Assembly (NCBI GenBank): GCA_019915135.1
Contig: JAHLMK010000015.1
Coordinates: 930,001-994,000 of the forward strand
Origin: Strobilurus pachycystidiatus
Taxonomy: Eukaryota > Basidiomycota > Agaricomycetes > Agaricales > Physalacriaceae
DNA length: 64,000 nucleotides
Direction: 5' to 3'
The notes under the pieces were generated by a model. That model saw only the letters and a program-made list of their open reading frames with translations, searched no databases and was not told where the DNA came from. Numbering within the stretch: position 1 is the stretch's first letter; the number at the start of each line of letters is the position of its first letter. The position numbers and the translations under genes are program-made. Shown in pieces: positions 41,242-52,539 of this stretch.

Positions 41242-43901
41242 ATGCTTGACCCCGCCAGTGACCTACCCTCTGTGTCATCCAGCCACGAGCTGCTCGTCCC
41301 GCCGCCCAAGCAAAAGCGATCCAGCGTCGCGTGCCGCCGATGCCGCCGCCTGCGCGCAAAATGCGTCAAGGACGAGGACAAGGGGCTCTGCCGGGGCTGT
41401 ATAGAGGCGGGCGTGCCGAACGAGTGTCAGTTCCTGCCCCGCGGAATGAGCGCGATTGACCGTGCTGTGAGTGGCTGTCTGCCGTTTGATGTCGCTTGCT
41501 GACGTTGTCCGATGAAAGCCACGACCCCCGCAGAATCGCAAGCGGCAGTCCCGGCCAAAAGAGGTCGATCCGTGAGCAGCGCTCTGTCGACTTTCTCACA
41601 CACGATGCTGACGGTCATTGTAGGACTATTAAGCTGTCGGGATCACCCCAGTGAGCATTGCCTCCATATCAATCATGACATCAGCTCATTGCGCACAGAC
41701 CCCTCTCGCCAACAATATGCGACAGTTGTGCGCGCCCAGTCTCAGCGAACCACGACTTGTGCGTCCCATCTACGTGACGTAGATTATGCTCTGATACTCT
41801 ATACAGGCTCCCTCCCCAGGATGAACTGGTCGAAGCTTGTGAATGGTTCTTCCTCACTTATTTCCAGCTTGGATTCCTCCACAAGCCGACCTTCATGCAC
41901 CAGCTTCAGACGTCCCCGCAATCTCTGAGCGTGTTCCTCCTACTCTCCATGCTCTCTATATCTGCTCGCTTCACACCCACTCTCGTCCAACGCTACGAAA
42001 CTCCATCCAATGCAGCTCAAGTATTCGCCAAACGAGCTCAAACTCTTGTTGGAGAAGAAATTCTTGGAGCTCCAACCCTCGACCGGGCGCAGGCTTTCTT
42101 CCTGTGCAGCATCTGGAATTGGGGTAGTGGCTACAGGGATCGCAGTTGGATCTTTCTTGGGATAGCTGCCCGGAGTGAGTAGCTTTCCGATACATCAAAC
42201 CAACTTCTGATTATTGAAATCAGTGGCATCGGTTCTACGTCTGTCCCAAGAGGAGTCATTTGGACTCCGACCCGATGCACCTGTTGAACAAATCATCAGC
42301 GCAGAGGTGTCCCGCCGGACATGGTGGGTCATATTCAGTAAGTGTCTATCTGAGAGATTGTATCATTCATGTATTGAATGAACCCAGTGAGCGATAACCT
42401 TCTGAGCTCCGGATGTGGTCGTCCCATATCCTTCGACCTAGACAAGGTCACCATTCCCCTACCGTGTGACGAGGATCATTTTACCTTCGGTTATAATGGA
42501 CCTGCGACAGTGATGGAGGGGACACGCGCTCGACCTCGCCTTGCGCCTCCTACACGATTCCCAGCCTCGCAGATCGATCCTCAGTTGAGCAGTGGGATCA
42601 TTGAGAACACGTCATCCGCTGAAGATCGTTCGTTGTACGGAAATTTGGTCACCATCGCCGACATATGGGCCCGCGTTGCGCGGGGCGCTCTACAGCGGGG
42701 CAAGCCCGCATCTGGTACCAAAGCGCCCTGGCGCCCAGACAGCGAGTTTGTCGAGATGGCAGGAGAACTTGATACATGGGAGGCTACCCTGACGAATCGG
42801 CAGACCTGGTCACATTCGAATCTTCTTGCCTACCAGAGCAAAAATCTTGATCTCGGATATCGCTGCATCTTCCTCATCTTCCATCTGTCGCACATTGTTT
42901 TGAGGCGCTCCTATCTGCCAATGATGGCTAGAGATGTGCACTCGTCTTCGACATCTGGATTTAGGGCGGACCTCCCGCCGGCGATGTATTGGGAGAACCT
43001 GGTGCATGAGATGTTTGCGCACGCACTCAAGGTTATCGAACTTGTGAGAAGCTGGGTTCCAACTATGCCTTTCTCTCGAGGTTCTACACCCATGATGGTA
43101 AGCCATCTGTCTTGGCGTCTTTCTTGTTTCTTTACTCATGCAATCTCGTCTAGGGCTTTGCCATTTACATGTCAGGATCTGTATTGTCGTATCTTCAACG
43201 ATGGCCCTGGCGTTAGTACTCTCCAATTTCCTCGCCGATGCTCTAATCACCAACTTTTCATCCAGTCTGTCCTGCACTCGCGGAGTACTCTTCAAGCGCT
43301 ATACATCATGCTCTCGAGTTGTTAGTTGAGCTAGCCGTCGTTTGGCCGACGATGGCGAAGCGATGGCACGACGGTCTCACACATTCGGTGTCGCTGGTTC
43401 CATTGAGAGATGAGCATCGCCAATTCGAGGGCTTCGGAACAGCCGCCGAAGAAGACCTGGATATGGACGATAAGGAGGGGATGTATCGCCACAAATATCG
43501 CGAGAATATGGAAACTGATGGAGATCGTGAAGGGGTATGCTCTTTTACTCAATATCCCGTAGGCGGTGATTAATTGTTGAAAGGGCCTGATACCCGAACG
43601 GCGTGTACGCCGCGACGGTCAGAGTCCGATCCCACAGGGGGCTGATATGTTGTATTCTTTGGCGACCGCGGCGTCGACGCATCGCAGCCCGAATGGGATG
43701 CCTATCAGCCAAGAAGGCTTACCGCCGCCCGCTCCTGTGACACACCCTCCCCCGGGAAACCCCTACCCTCCGAACATCAACGGTCACGTTGAAGGTGGCG
43801 CTCAGACTAATTGGAATAATTACCACGAGGAGCTGGGCACTTTGTTCAAGGACGACTATTCATCCCAGGTTGAGTATGCTGGTGATGGCTGGGCGTTCTA
43901 G
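41242..43901 (+). CDS. Zn2Cys6 fungal transcription factor
   Basis: About ten exons: 41242-41466, 41534-41571, 41624-41650, 41699-41758, 41807-42174, 42224-42337, 42388-43097, 43154-43211, 43266-43534, 43584-43901. The N-terminus has a Gal4-type cluster (CRRCRRLRAKC then CRGCIEAGVPNEC). The middle is the fungal-specific transcription factor domain: LPPQDELVEACEWFF, LLSMLSISARFTP, RRTWWVIFMSDNLLSS, GRPISFDLD. The C-terminus is Pro/Gly/Asn-rich, a likely activation region. It regulates unknown targets, perhaps nearby metabolism or transport genes. The short exons between 41572 and 41806 give one open phase-consistent path, but the peptide they encode is unconvincing, so that part is uncertain. 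Confidence 0.82.
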
Positions 43902-45867
43902 TTTGGTTGCAATGTATAATTAATGACATGTGTGTTCCGATAGTACCCTGTATTTTGTTGTGACCATCGAATGGAATTTCAGGTTAGACGACTGCCAAGC
44001 AGTATGAAATGTGTTCAGCCTGTCTGGGGTGTCTGTCTTCTCATGCATGAGCGGTCTTCTCAGTTCCCCTTGTCCGTCTTTTGGAAGCCTCCTGTCGTTC
44101 TAATGAGGCCCGTGAAAAAAGTGTCGAGGTGATCATAGAACGGACACCCACCTAAATAAAATACACATGAAAGACGGAAACATACTTCACGTCGGTTTCC
44201 AGTCATCAGTATAGTGGGGTACCTCCTCGGGAAATTATTGAGTTGCAGTTGCGATCATGACTGTCACTTCCTTCTCAAGTCCGGCGTCATTTGTGTTGAG
44301 AGATGCCCGTTGTCTCAACTTGTGAAGGCCCGCCGATCACAAACTGATAAGTAGGAAGCTACTTTTACATCACCTCGATACGGGTGTTGCCATACTGTAA
44401 TTCTGGCGGTGTGTTTCGAACGCCATTTCTGAGACATCTGCGAGACGAACAAGATTAGAGAGGCTACCCATTCAGTCCTATGTTATTCGAGCGAGCTTCA
44501 AGCCGTCTGAAGCGTGCATGCCTAGGCTACCTATCCTCGGGACCCACATTCTCACTAAGTTGAACTTAGGACCGTGCTCGCAGACCTGATCATGAAATTT
44601 GGTCACAGGCTTGGGACAAAGTCAAAACGAACGATTCGTCGTTCACTCACATTTGACCCATGAACGAAGTCAAGATAATTTGCAGGACTGCAAGAATGAT
44701 TAATAGTGAAAGTGGGACGACTCTTCATTTACAGATGCGCCAGACGGAGCTTGTGGCGCATCTCACGTTCCAATTTCGGTCGATGGCTGAAACTCCAGTG
44801 GCGCTAGATTGCCATGTTTGAATTTCTGGCTCGCCCAGTGGGGTGAGTCGTTGTTGTCGTTACACTGCGGTGAGATAGTTGTCTCAGGAAGGGTCACAGA
44901 GAGATCAGAAGCAGATGTATCATGCGAACTGGAAGCGGTTGAACTTGAATTGCCTGCCGTGCATAGGCTGCCAAGTGGTCCGACCGAATAAAAACCCCAG
45001 AGAACTCAGAGCTTGACATACTCGACGGCTTGAGCTAGTAGCAACGACAAAGGCGAGAAAGCATCGCTTTCGAGTCCCAGACCATCGGACCAAGGAACTT
45101 TCCAAGTTCTCGTGCCACTACATGATCGACTCTGGAGTCTGGACCAAACGGCGGCCCGACTCTGACGCGCTTTGTTGGCGGGCTGCGCTATGTAAGATTT
45201 CTGTCAATTCTTGAGCTCAAGCTGACATGGCTATAGGTGCAGAAGTGAAAGTTCCAGAGCCGTGTGACTGTGACACTGGTTTAGCGAATGTGGCCAACCT
45301 CGCCTTCTCACCCCTACGAGAAACCACGCACCCTGGCAGCCTGGTGGCAGCCGGCGCTGAAATGCAAGAGCGGTGCGGTGCAACATCTTGCAACATTCCC
45401 GTAGAATTGCCAAGCTTTTGGACCGGACTAACTCTGGGAAGAAGTCATGAGGTCGCGGTATACCACCGCTATCGTCGTCGAGAGATACTCAGATAGGCGG
45501 ATTCATCCAAGCATTCGCCGGTTCTCACTACTACTAGCCAGTCTCGTTCCCGGCAGTGCGACGTGCTGGCTCCCTGGGCACTTCGGAACGGATGGGGACG
45601 AGACTAAGCGAGACTATCACCAGTGACCAATCAACGACCTGTGGCAAACCTGTGGCCGCCATGGCGACCAGGAGCGACCAGGTGGCGACTTGTGCGATGC
45701 GTAATCAGGTACAAGGAGGCATTTTGGTTCCGTGGGTTTTCTCACGGGCAACATCCCCTCAGATAATGACTCTCATATGTTTTACATAACACCGCCCAGT
45801 ACTACTCAGTACTTGACATGTGCTCACATAGGACCATTCGGATTCCATAGTCTTTCACGCGCTCACC
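43902..45867. other. Nearly 2 kb without a supported gene
   Basis: Short frames only. No repeats, RNA genes or transposon ends were recognised. Confidence 0.45.
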
Positions 45868-48519
45868 ATGCTGCTTTGGTCGAAAGTCAAGCGCGCCATA
45901 CAAGTCCCTCAAGACAAGTATGTCTCTGAAGGTGCGGTTACACCCAGTCCACCGAGTGTATAGTGACCCATTTAATCTCTTCGACAGGCCGACAAGTACG
46001 TTGAGGTCTTAGCGTCTACAAACTCACACTAAAATCATTCGCTCACCCATAGTGGAGCAACCACGAGTGAGGCATGCCATTTCCCATACTTCCTCCTCAC
46101 AAACAATCCTTGCCGTCAGTCTTGACCCGACGCCTCCAGAGGAGCGTAAATGGACCGCCTGGACCTTTGCTGCTTTTTGGATGGCCCATGCTATGAACGC
46201 TTCCGCGTGGACCGCTGGATCTGCTGTTAGCGTCCCCCCTCAATACATTTGTCGTAAAGTCTAATGGTATCGCAGACCTTCGCTCTTGGTCTCAAATGGT
46301 GGCAGGCATGGATTGCACTCAACGTTGCCCACATCATTGGCGTGAGTATAAGGAGCATTCTATCTTCTATAACTCATGTATACAGACGTTCTTGGTGCTC
46401 GCCAACGGGAGAATCGCGGCCCGGTACCATATCGGCTTTCCGGTCTGCGCTCGTTCGTCCTGGGGTATGTGGGGAAGCTATATGGCAGTCACTATGAGGT
46501 CCGTATGAGTGCTTGTTGATATGATTTACTACTAACCCGTCGTATCAGAGCTATGATCTGTGTTCGCCTTTTCTCCCCCCTCCAATGCGTACGCAGTTGT
46601 CTGATTTCGCTTTTTAAGGTCATCTGGAACGGAGTCAACACATTGTGAGCGTTTCCTGGGGGTTGAGTTTCCAATTATTCACCACCAATATCAAGCTATG
46701 CTGGTGCCACAAACTCACACAAGTCAAGAAAACTTGATTGGACTCACGAATCGTTTTTCAGGCCGACTTATTGATGTGTGCATCCAATGCATCTGGCCAT
46801 CCTGGGCAGACATCAACAACACACTACCTATCTCTTCGGGTATCACGACTCGTCAACTTGCTTGCTGTGAGTGTGAACAGTTCTTCCATACACGCTTCAC
46901 ATTGAGCCTTGATAGTCATCATCGCCTGGTTCATCTGTGAGTTTGATCACGCGCTGGCAAAACTCACTCAAACAGATGTATAGTTCAATGTCTTACGGTC
47001 ATTCATCCACGAGATCTCAAGGTCTTTTACATCGTCAAATCCGCTATCGTGGTACGTTTTCACACACGCAGTGGCTCTCGACAATGACCCAGAAGATATA
47101 AATTCTTTCAGTTCATTGCCATGCACGGTATCCTGATCTGGTGGATGATGAAGAGTAACGGCCCGAGATTCCCTTCTCGTTACGAGACCAAGATATCCGC
47201 CTCGCAAACTGGCTGGCTGTTTATGCAAGCTTTCAACAGCGGCTTCGGGACGATTTCGTCTCTCACAGTCAACCAAGCAGATATCGCAAGATACGCAAGG
47301 CGACCGCAAGACCAGGTATGGATTTCGAATTGCTTTCCGAGTCGTGAGACGCAATAACGAGCCCCTACTTTCAGTTCTGGGGTCAAGTTTTCATTTTCCC
47401 GATAGCGTCCGCCCTCCCTGGTCTCTACGGTATCATGGTGGCGTCGGCTAGTCGAGCCTTATACGGAACGCCGTCTTGGAATCTCTGGGATGTTACCCAG
47501 ATCATGCTAGATCAATATCCCCACAATTCAGGAGCCCGGTTTGGTATTTTCCTCGCAGCAGGAAGTATGGCACTTGCCCTAATCGCAGTCAACCTCGCGA
47601 CAAACGTCAGCCCCCATCTTTTGCGTCTGCGACCGCTGATCAATATTTTGATATAGTGTCTGCCATTCGGTAGCGACGTTGCTGCCCTGTTTCCGAAATA
47701 CATGACGATCCAGAGGGGTCAATTCATATGTTGTCTACTTGGAATGGCTATAGCGCCTTGGAAGATTCTGAAAGACGGAGCAACGTTTCTCGCATTCTTG
47801 TCGTGTGTATCGCATCTCATTGTGCGTCAGTAAGCGCTGACAACGCCTTCCCTTCAGCGGATACGGATATTGGCTTGCTCCTGGTGCAGCCATAATGTTT
47901 GTGGATTATTTGTGAGTGCTTATACCAATTGAGAGGCCAATTCTAATCCATTCGTAGCTTCATACAGCGCGGTAACATCGTGGTCGATGATCTTTACACG
48001 GGATCGCCAGTGGGACGATACTGGTACACGAAGGTACTTCAGTATCCGGCACCAAACCAGTGGTCTGAGCATTAACCGGCGTCTAGGGATGGAACGTGCG
48101 AGCTCCGATGGTCACTCTGCTCGCTCTGATACCTTGCATGCCTGGGTAAGAGTCCTCTAATGACTGATGACTCTATAATAACCGCTATTTAGTTTCGCTG
48201 CCAGTATAGCGCCCAACGGAGTCCACGTAGCGTCAGCGGCGAAGAGAATGAATACGTTCTCGTGAGTGGGTCTGCAGGCGTCTTAACTTCTCGAGATCGA
48301 CTTCGCTACAGTTTTCTTCTAACATATCTCATTGCGGCTTTGCTGTATTATGCATCGCATCTCATCTGGCCTCGCGACTTGACGATTATCCAGGAACCGT
48401 TCGAGCGTCTGGCGGACCTTCAAGATCAGAATGAACGACAGAGCAGTATGCTGTTCCAGGCCGACAGCATCTCTTCTTCCGACGAAAAGCATGATGAGGA
48501 GACATATGCTGTGTCTTGA
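45868..48519 (+). CDS. NCS1-family permease (purine/uracil/allantoin type)
   Basis: A gene broken by more than ten short introns; spliced segments give a recognisable nucleobase:cation symporter-1. In order: TPPEERKWTAWTFAAFWMA, TFALGLKWWQAW, TFLVLANGRIAARYHIGFPV, VIWNGVNT, CIWPSWADINNTLPISSGIT, VIHPRDLKVFYIVKSA, NSGFGTISSLTVNQADIARY, FGSDVAALFPKYMTIQRG, GNIVVDDLY, ending in a short acidic cytoplasmic tail. About 12 membrane helices are expected. It imports a nucleobase or allantoin-like substrate at the plasma membrane; which one cannot be read off. The Dal4/Fur-like NQADIARY motif supports NCS1. All junctions I tested stay open, so the gene looks intact. The first two exons are least certain. 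Confidence 0.85.
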
Positions 48520-49091
48520 CCTATCATCCTTAGGTGCTTATCGATAGTATATCCTATCTGAATTTCGCAAACACACCATCTAACAATCAGACGTTCAATT
48601 GCTGTCGTTGTCGATTCTGCTCTCGAACTCTGACCTCAGTACGATCAACTCGTGTCCCAGCTACCGTGCCACCTTCTCGCTGCTTCCCCCGCGTATGTTG
48701 GTAACTAACTGGTGATGGCTCCTCACATCAGCTCACATCCCAATTATTGTCGACACATCCATGGAACTCCCGAAAGCCCGACCGGCGTATGGGATGATCA
48801 TGCTTGTTTACATGCATTTTGCGAAGTATTGGCGGATGAATAATCAGCCACAGTGCCACTGACTCATTGAAATCAGGAACTAAACACCGATCTTCGCCAA
48901 ACCTTTACAAAAGTTGTATATCTTCGGACACAACACAACAAGGTTGAGCACAGATTCATTGTACCCAGACAAGGAACAGTACAAGAGTCAAGCTTTGAAA
49001 TACATGGAGATTTCGACCTAGCAAAGAAGCACTAGTGAGCGATTGACCTCTTTGTGTTTATGTACGTGTACATACTTTTAACTTTAAATGC
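48520..49091. other. Intergenic, nothing recognised
   Basis: Convergent 3' ends of the permease and the CBM1 gene. Confidence 0.5.
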
Positions 49092-49967
49092 CTAAGCAGT
49101 CGCGGTTGATCCAGTATAGGCATGAATGGTCTCGTCCGCACATCCAGCCGGCGTGTTGTAATCATACGCCCCCAAATTTACATATAGATCGAGATTTCCT
49201 GCGGTATCTGGGCAGATCAGCCAAGCCTGCAAGGGAAAGTGAGCGACGGCAGACGGCGGTTGCAGAGCAACGAACATTGTCTTGAGGTCTCGTGAAGTTG
49301 GTTGTACTCCACTGGACCGTGTCACCACTGAACACGAAAGTCCCCGCTGTTGACGGTGACGCAATCCAGGAGACTTTCAGCTTGACGACGGTCGAATTCG
49401 CGCGTGTTTCCACGTCGGCGTAAAGTGGTGTTCCATTCGCATTCTGAATGAGCTGACCGCCGGTGATCTGGAACTGAGCAGCGTCCGCAGGCTCGCCAAG
49501 AACAGCGTCAGAGACCGTCCACTTCACTTCGGAGCGCAGATACTTGTGGAAGTTGGGGTCTTCCTACAAAGCGGAATGAGCAGATAGAAGTGGCAACCAA
49601 GATAGTTGAACGTACGACGGCGCGAATAAACGAATAGCCTGGTTGAAGCGTGGCCGATCCGCCTGCAGCGGAAGTGGTTCCAGTGGCCGACACAGAAGTT
49701 CCAGTCGCAGAGGTAGCAGAGCTAGCAGTACTGGCGCCCGGTAGACATTGCGAGTAGTATGGATTCGAGTATGTACACGTCCATCCAGACGCGCAGGTTG
49801 TTGCACCGGTCCAACCTGTTCCTCCGCACTGTATGGAATCAATAGCAAGTCGAGGAAGGTCCAACGCGAAGACAAACCTGGCCATAGCTAGGCGCCGTCT
49901 GAGCAAAGACGACACTTCCTGCAGCGAGGAGCAGGTAAAAGAAGGTGATGCCGGTCATAGCGTACAT
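49092..49967 (-). CDS. Secreted CBM1 protein with uncharacterised C-terminal domain
   Basis: Four exons: 49967-49878, 49828-49616, 49563-49276, 49226-49092; the frame closes at 241 aa. The N-terminal signal peptide is [21 protein letters not shown] complete family-1 cellulose-binding module follows directly ([15 protein letters not shown] then [10 protein letters not shown]), with its four Cys and three aromatic face residues. A Ser/Thr/Ala-rich linker (likely O-glycosylated) leads to a domain of about 140 residues ([53 protein letters not shown]). I cannot name that domain. It is probably an extracellular protein acting on or anchored to cellulose. The inner ATG at 49958 would also leave a signal peptide. 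Confidence 0.85.
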
Positions 49968-50335
49968 CTCTGTGACGATTTGGAGACACTCGTCGCTTTT
50001 CTACATCGTGGTCCCGAGCAAATGGCATTTTCTCGGCGATGCGTAAAGTGCGGGTCAACATCGGTATGCCATACATGTCCCATGATGCGTCAAAACACTA
50101 TGAAAGGAGGATATACTATGGGTGACCGATGTCGCAGTTTACCCAGCAGACGTCAATATTCATGGAGCGAACCAGGTAGGATGTTCTATAACTAATCGAG
50201 AGTCAGCTGGGACTGGGAAGCATAGCTGAATGCTAACCATGAGTGAAAGCATTTCAATTAAACATATATAGCATTTACAGGCTAGGAGCACACATTGAGC
50301 GGAAAAGGCGGTGATGCAAGAAAGCCTTACTATCA
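49968..50335. other. Intergenic, nothing recognised
   Basis: Promoter of the CBM1 gene and 3' flank of the next minus-strand gene. Confidence 0.45.
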
Positions 50336-51181
50336 TTACATTTCCGACTTGATGCCATTACCGTTCGTCAACTTGGTCAAGTTTGTCTCCTTGATGGGAT
50401 CAGAGCGGTCGTCTACTAGAGTGACGGAACCGTTCATAGCGGTCTGGTTGAAATCTTCTTTTTTCGTTTGCGCTTTCAGGCCGAGCCCTTTACCTACAAA
50501 ACTCTTCGTTTCGTCGACCCATTTTGCAGCACCAGCGCGCCCACCGGACCGAGTTAATGACACAAGACGAAGAACCGTATATGTCCAGAAGATGGTGACG
50601 GTGGGGAGTAAGGCGATGCATAAGTTGGTCATGAGGACCAGTAAGAGCAGGCAAGCTGGGGAGAAGAGTGAGTGGAAGGGCAGCATTCATAGACATCTGA
50701 CGCGTACTGAAGACGAAGACAAAACCCGCAGACGCAAAAAGGGCGGAGCTGAGTGCGAGGAAGACAAACGATAGAGTGACCATGACCGAACAGAAGCTGA
50801 AGGAAGGTGAGCCAAATACAAACCTGTATATGCCACAGACCTACAGGAATAACAATATGGGCAGAACACTGAGCGCAGTGAAGAAACAGAAGAAAACCTG
50901 ATGAGCAGTGGGATTCAGTAACATGCACATGACTGGCAGCCGGGCAACCTGAATCACTAACGAAGGGTACGGGATGTTCGTTAAACAAATCGGTCGCCGT
51001 TCTAATGGCAGGCCGCGCATATCCATGCTCGAATCTGGATTGAGCTAGTCAATATCATACATCAGCAACAAACGGCCTAGGCGTACCGGTCAGCGTATGA
51101 GTGGACTACATAGGCACTGCGGTCAAAATACGACGCGAGGTCCTCACGATCGCGGGGCTCCGATTCCGTCGACGTCGACAT
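50336..51181 (-). CDS. Small polytopic membrane protein, promethin/LDAF1-like (tentative)
   Basis: Five exons: 51181-51087, 51034-50962, 50897-50845, 50796-50708, 50655-50336; the frame closes at 209 aa. A soluble N-terminus (DREDLASYFDRSAYVVHSYADR) leads to FNEHPVPF. Four closely packed hydrophobic segments follow (VFFCFFTALSVLPILLFL, VMVTLSFVFLALSSALFA, a short third, LLLLVLMTNLCIALLP), then a hydrophilic tail. A soluble head followed by paired hydrophobic hairpins is the layout of promethin/LDAF1 proteins, which act with seipin in lipid-droplet formation at the ER. The family match is by layout, not by a diagnostic motif. Confidence 0.65.
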
Positions 51182-52539
51182 TGGCGCTCAAGGCCCAGCA
51201 AGAAAGCTGGTGATCACTGGCACGTCGGGGACAATTAGAAAGTGCGAAGGTGTGGGGTAAGTCGAAGTCAGTGAAGTCCAGGTGAAGTCTGATGGAAGTC
51301 GTAAGACAAGAATGGAAGACTCCGAAGAGGCCGAATCCTGTTTGGCATCATCATCATCCTACATACACGTCAGTGGCAGTGTCACCCTGTACATTACTGT
51401 GTACAAATTCTTGGTGGCTCGATGATAGTTGCCTTACCAAGATGTTGGTCTGATTACTGTGCTGTCTGGGACACCCCGGTAGAGTTGAGTCTGGCGCGGT
51501 GGCTTCGTTACAGTTTCGTTACCTACCAGTACCTAACTTACCAGGGTCGTCAATCGTCAAATAATAAGCTCGCGCCAGATGCCGGCGGCAAGCGTCGCAA
51601 TCTGGTCTCGACTCTCAACTAGGTTCAAGCAAGTCTCAAAAGTGTTTCAAGGTTTGCGTGGTGGCGTTCTAGGAGGCCGGCGCATACTTACAAACAACCT
51701 CGACGCGCGGAAGTACATGAACATCTGTATGCAGGTCACCCCATACAGCCTGCGTAACGCGTTCAGAGCTTGTCAACGCCACCTAAATTGCCAGTAAGAT
51801 TGAACGCAGGGCGCCGGCGCATACTTAAGAACAGCCCGTCGTAGGTAACCTTGATTTAGCAGGAGTTCTTTGCAGCCTTCATTGGGGTGCTACGGTGAAG
51901 GGAAGGTTTGAGATGTAATAATATTGCTTAAACTGCGTAATCGCACTATCGAAGCTTGTTTCGATGTATCTACTCTACGTATTCCACTTGCCAGCTTCAA
52001 GCTGCACACCAGTTTTCTCCTTGACGTCTACAAAAGCGCCGCCTAGATGCGCTCAGCAGACAAGGATCCAAGCCAACAGTCCGTACAAGAGTCGGACAAT
52101 TTCCGTTCCTTTGAATTCGTGAGTTGCTGACAAAAATGCCTGATACACCCCAAAGAATTTCCCTGGGCTCAGATGACTCCACGGTCTCTGTATTCACACA
52201 TGAACGAGCCGCATCTCGGTGCGATCGATGTCGCCACCGTACCCGGCCGTGGCTTCACCGGTCACCACTTGAAGTCCAACCGCTACCATAGCGGCGTACA
52301 ACAATGCGATATCTTTCAAATACTTATTCGTACATAAGCTCGATGCATCTGAGTTTTGAGAGTTCTTTCTCTTGCTTATCGCCGTGACAGAGCCAGCATT
52401 CGTTGGAGTGCCTTGTCCCCGAGAAAGATCTGTTCGTCGCCGCCGGTCGCGAAACTACATAGCGATACATGAGGCAATACCATTATTGATACACTTCTGA
52501 AGAGGAAAGATAATAAGTATGTATATAGTAGTAAGGGGA
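51182..52539. other. Intergenic, 1.36 kb, nothing recognised
   Basis: Only a 15-bp direct repeat GCCGGCGCATACTTA near 51676 and 51814; no ORF with support. Confidence 0.45.
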
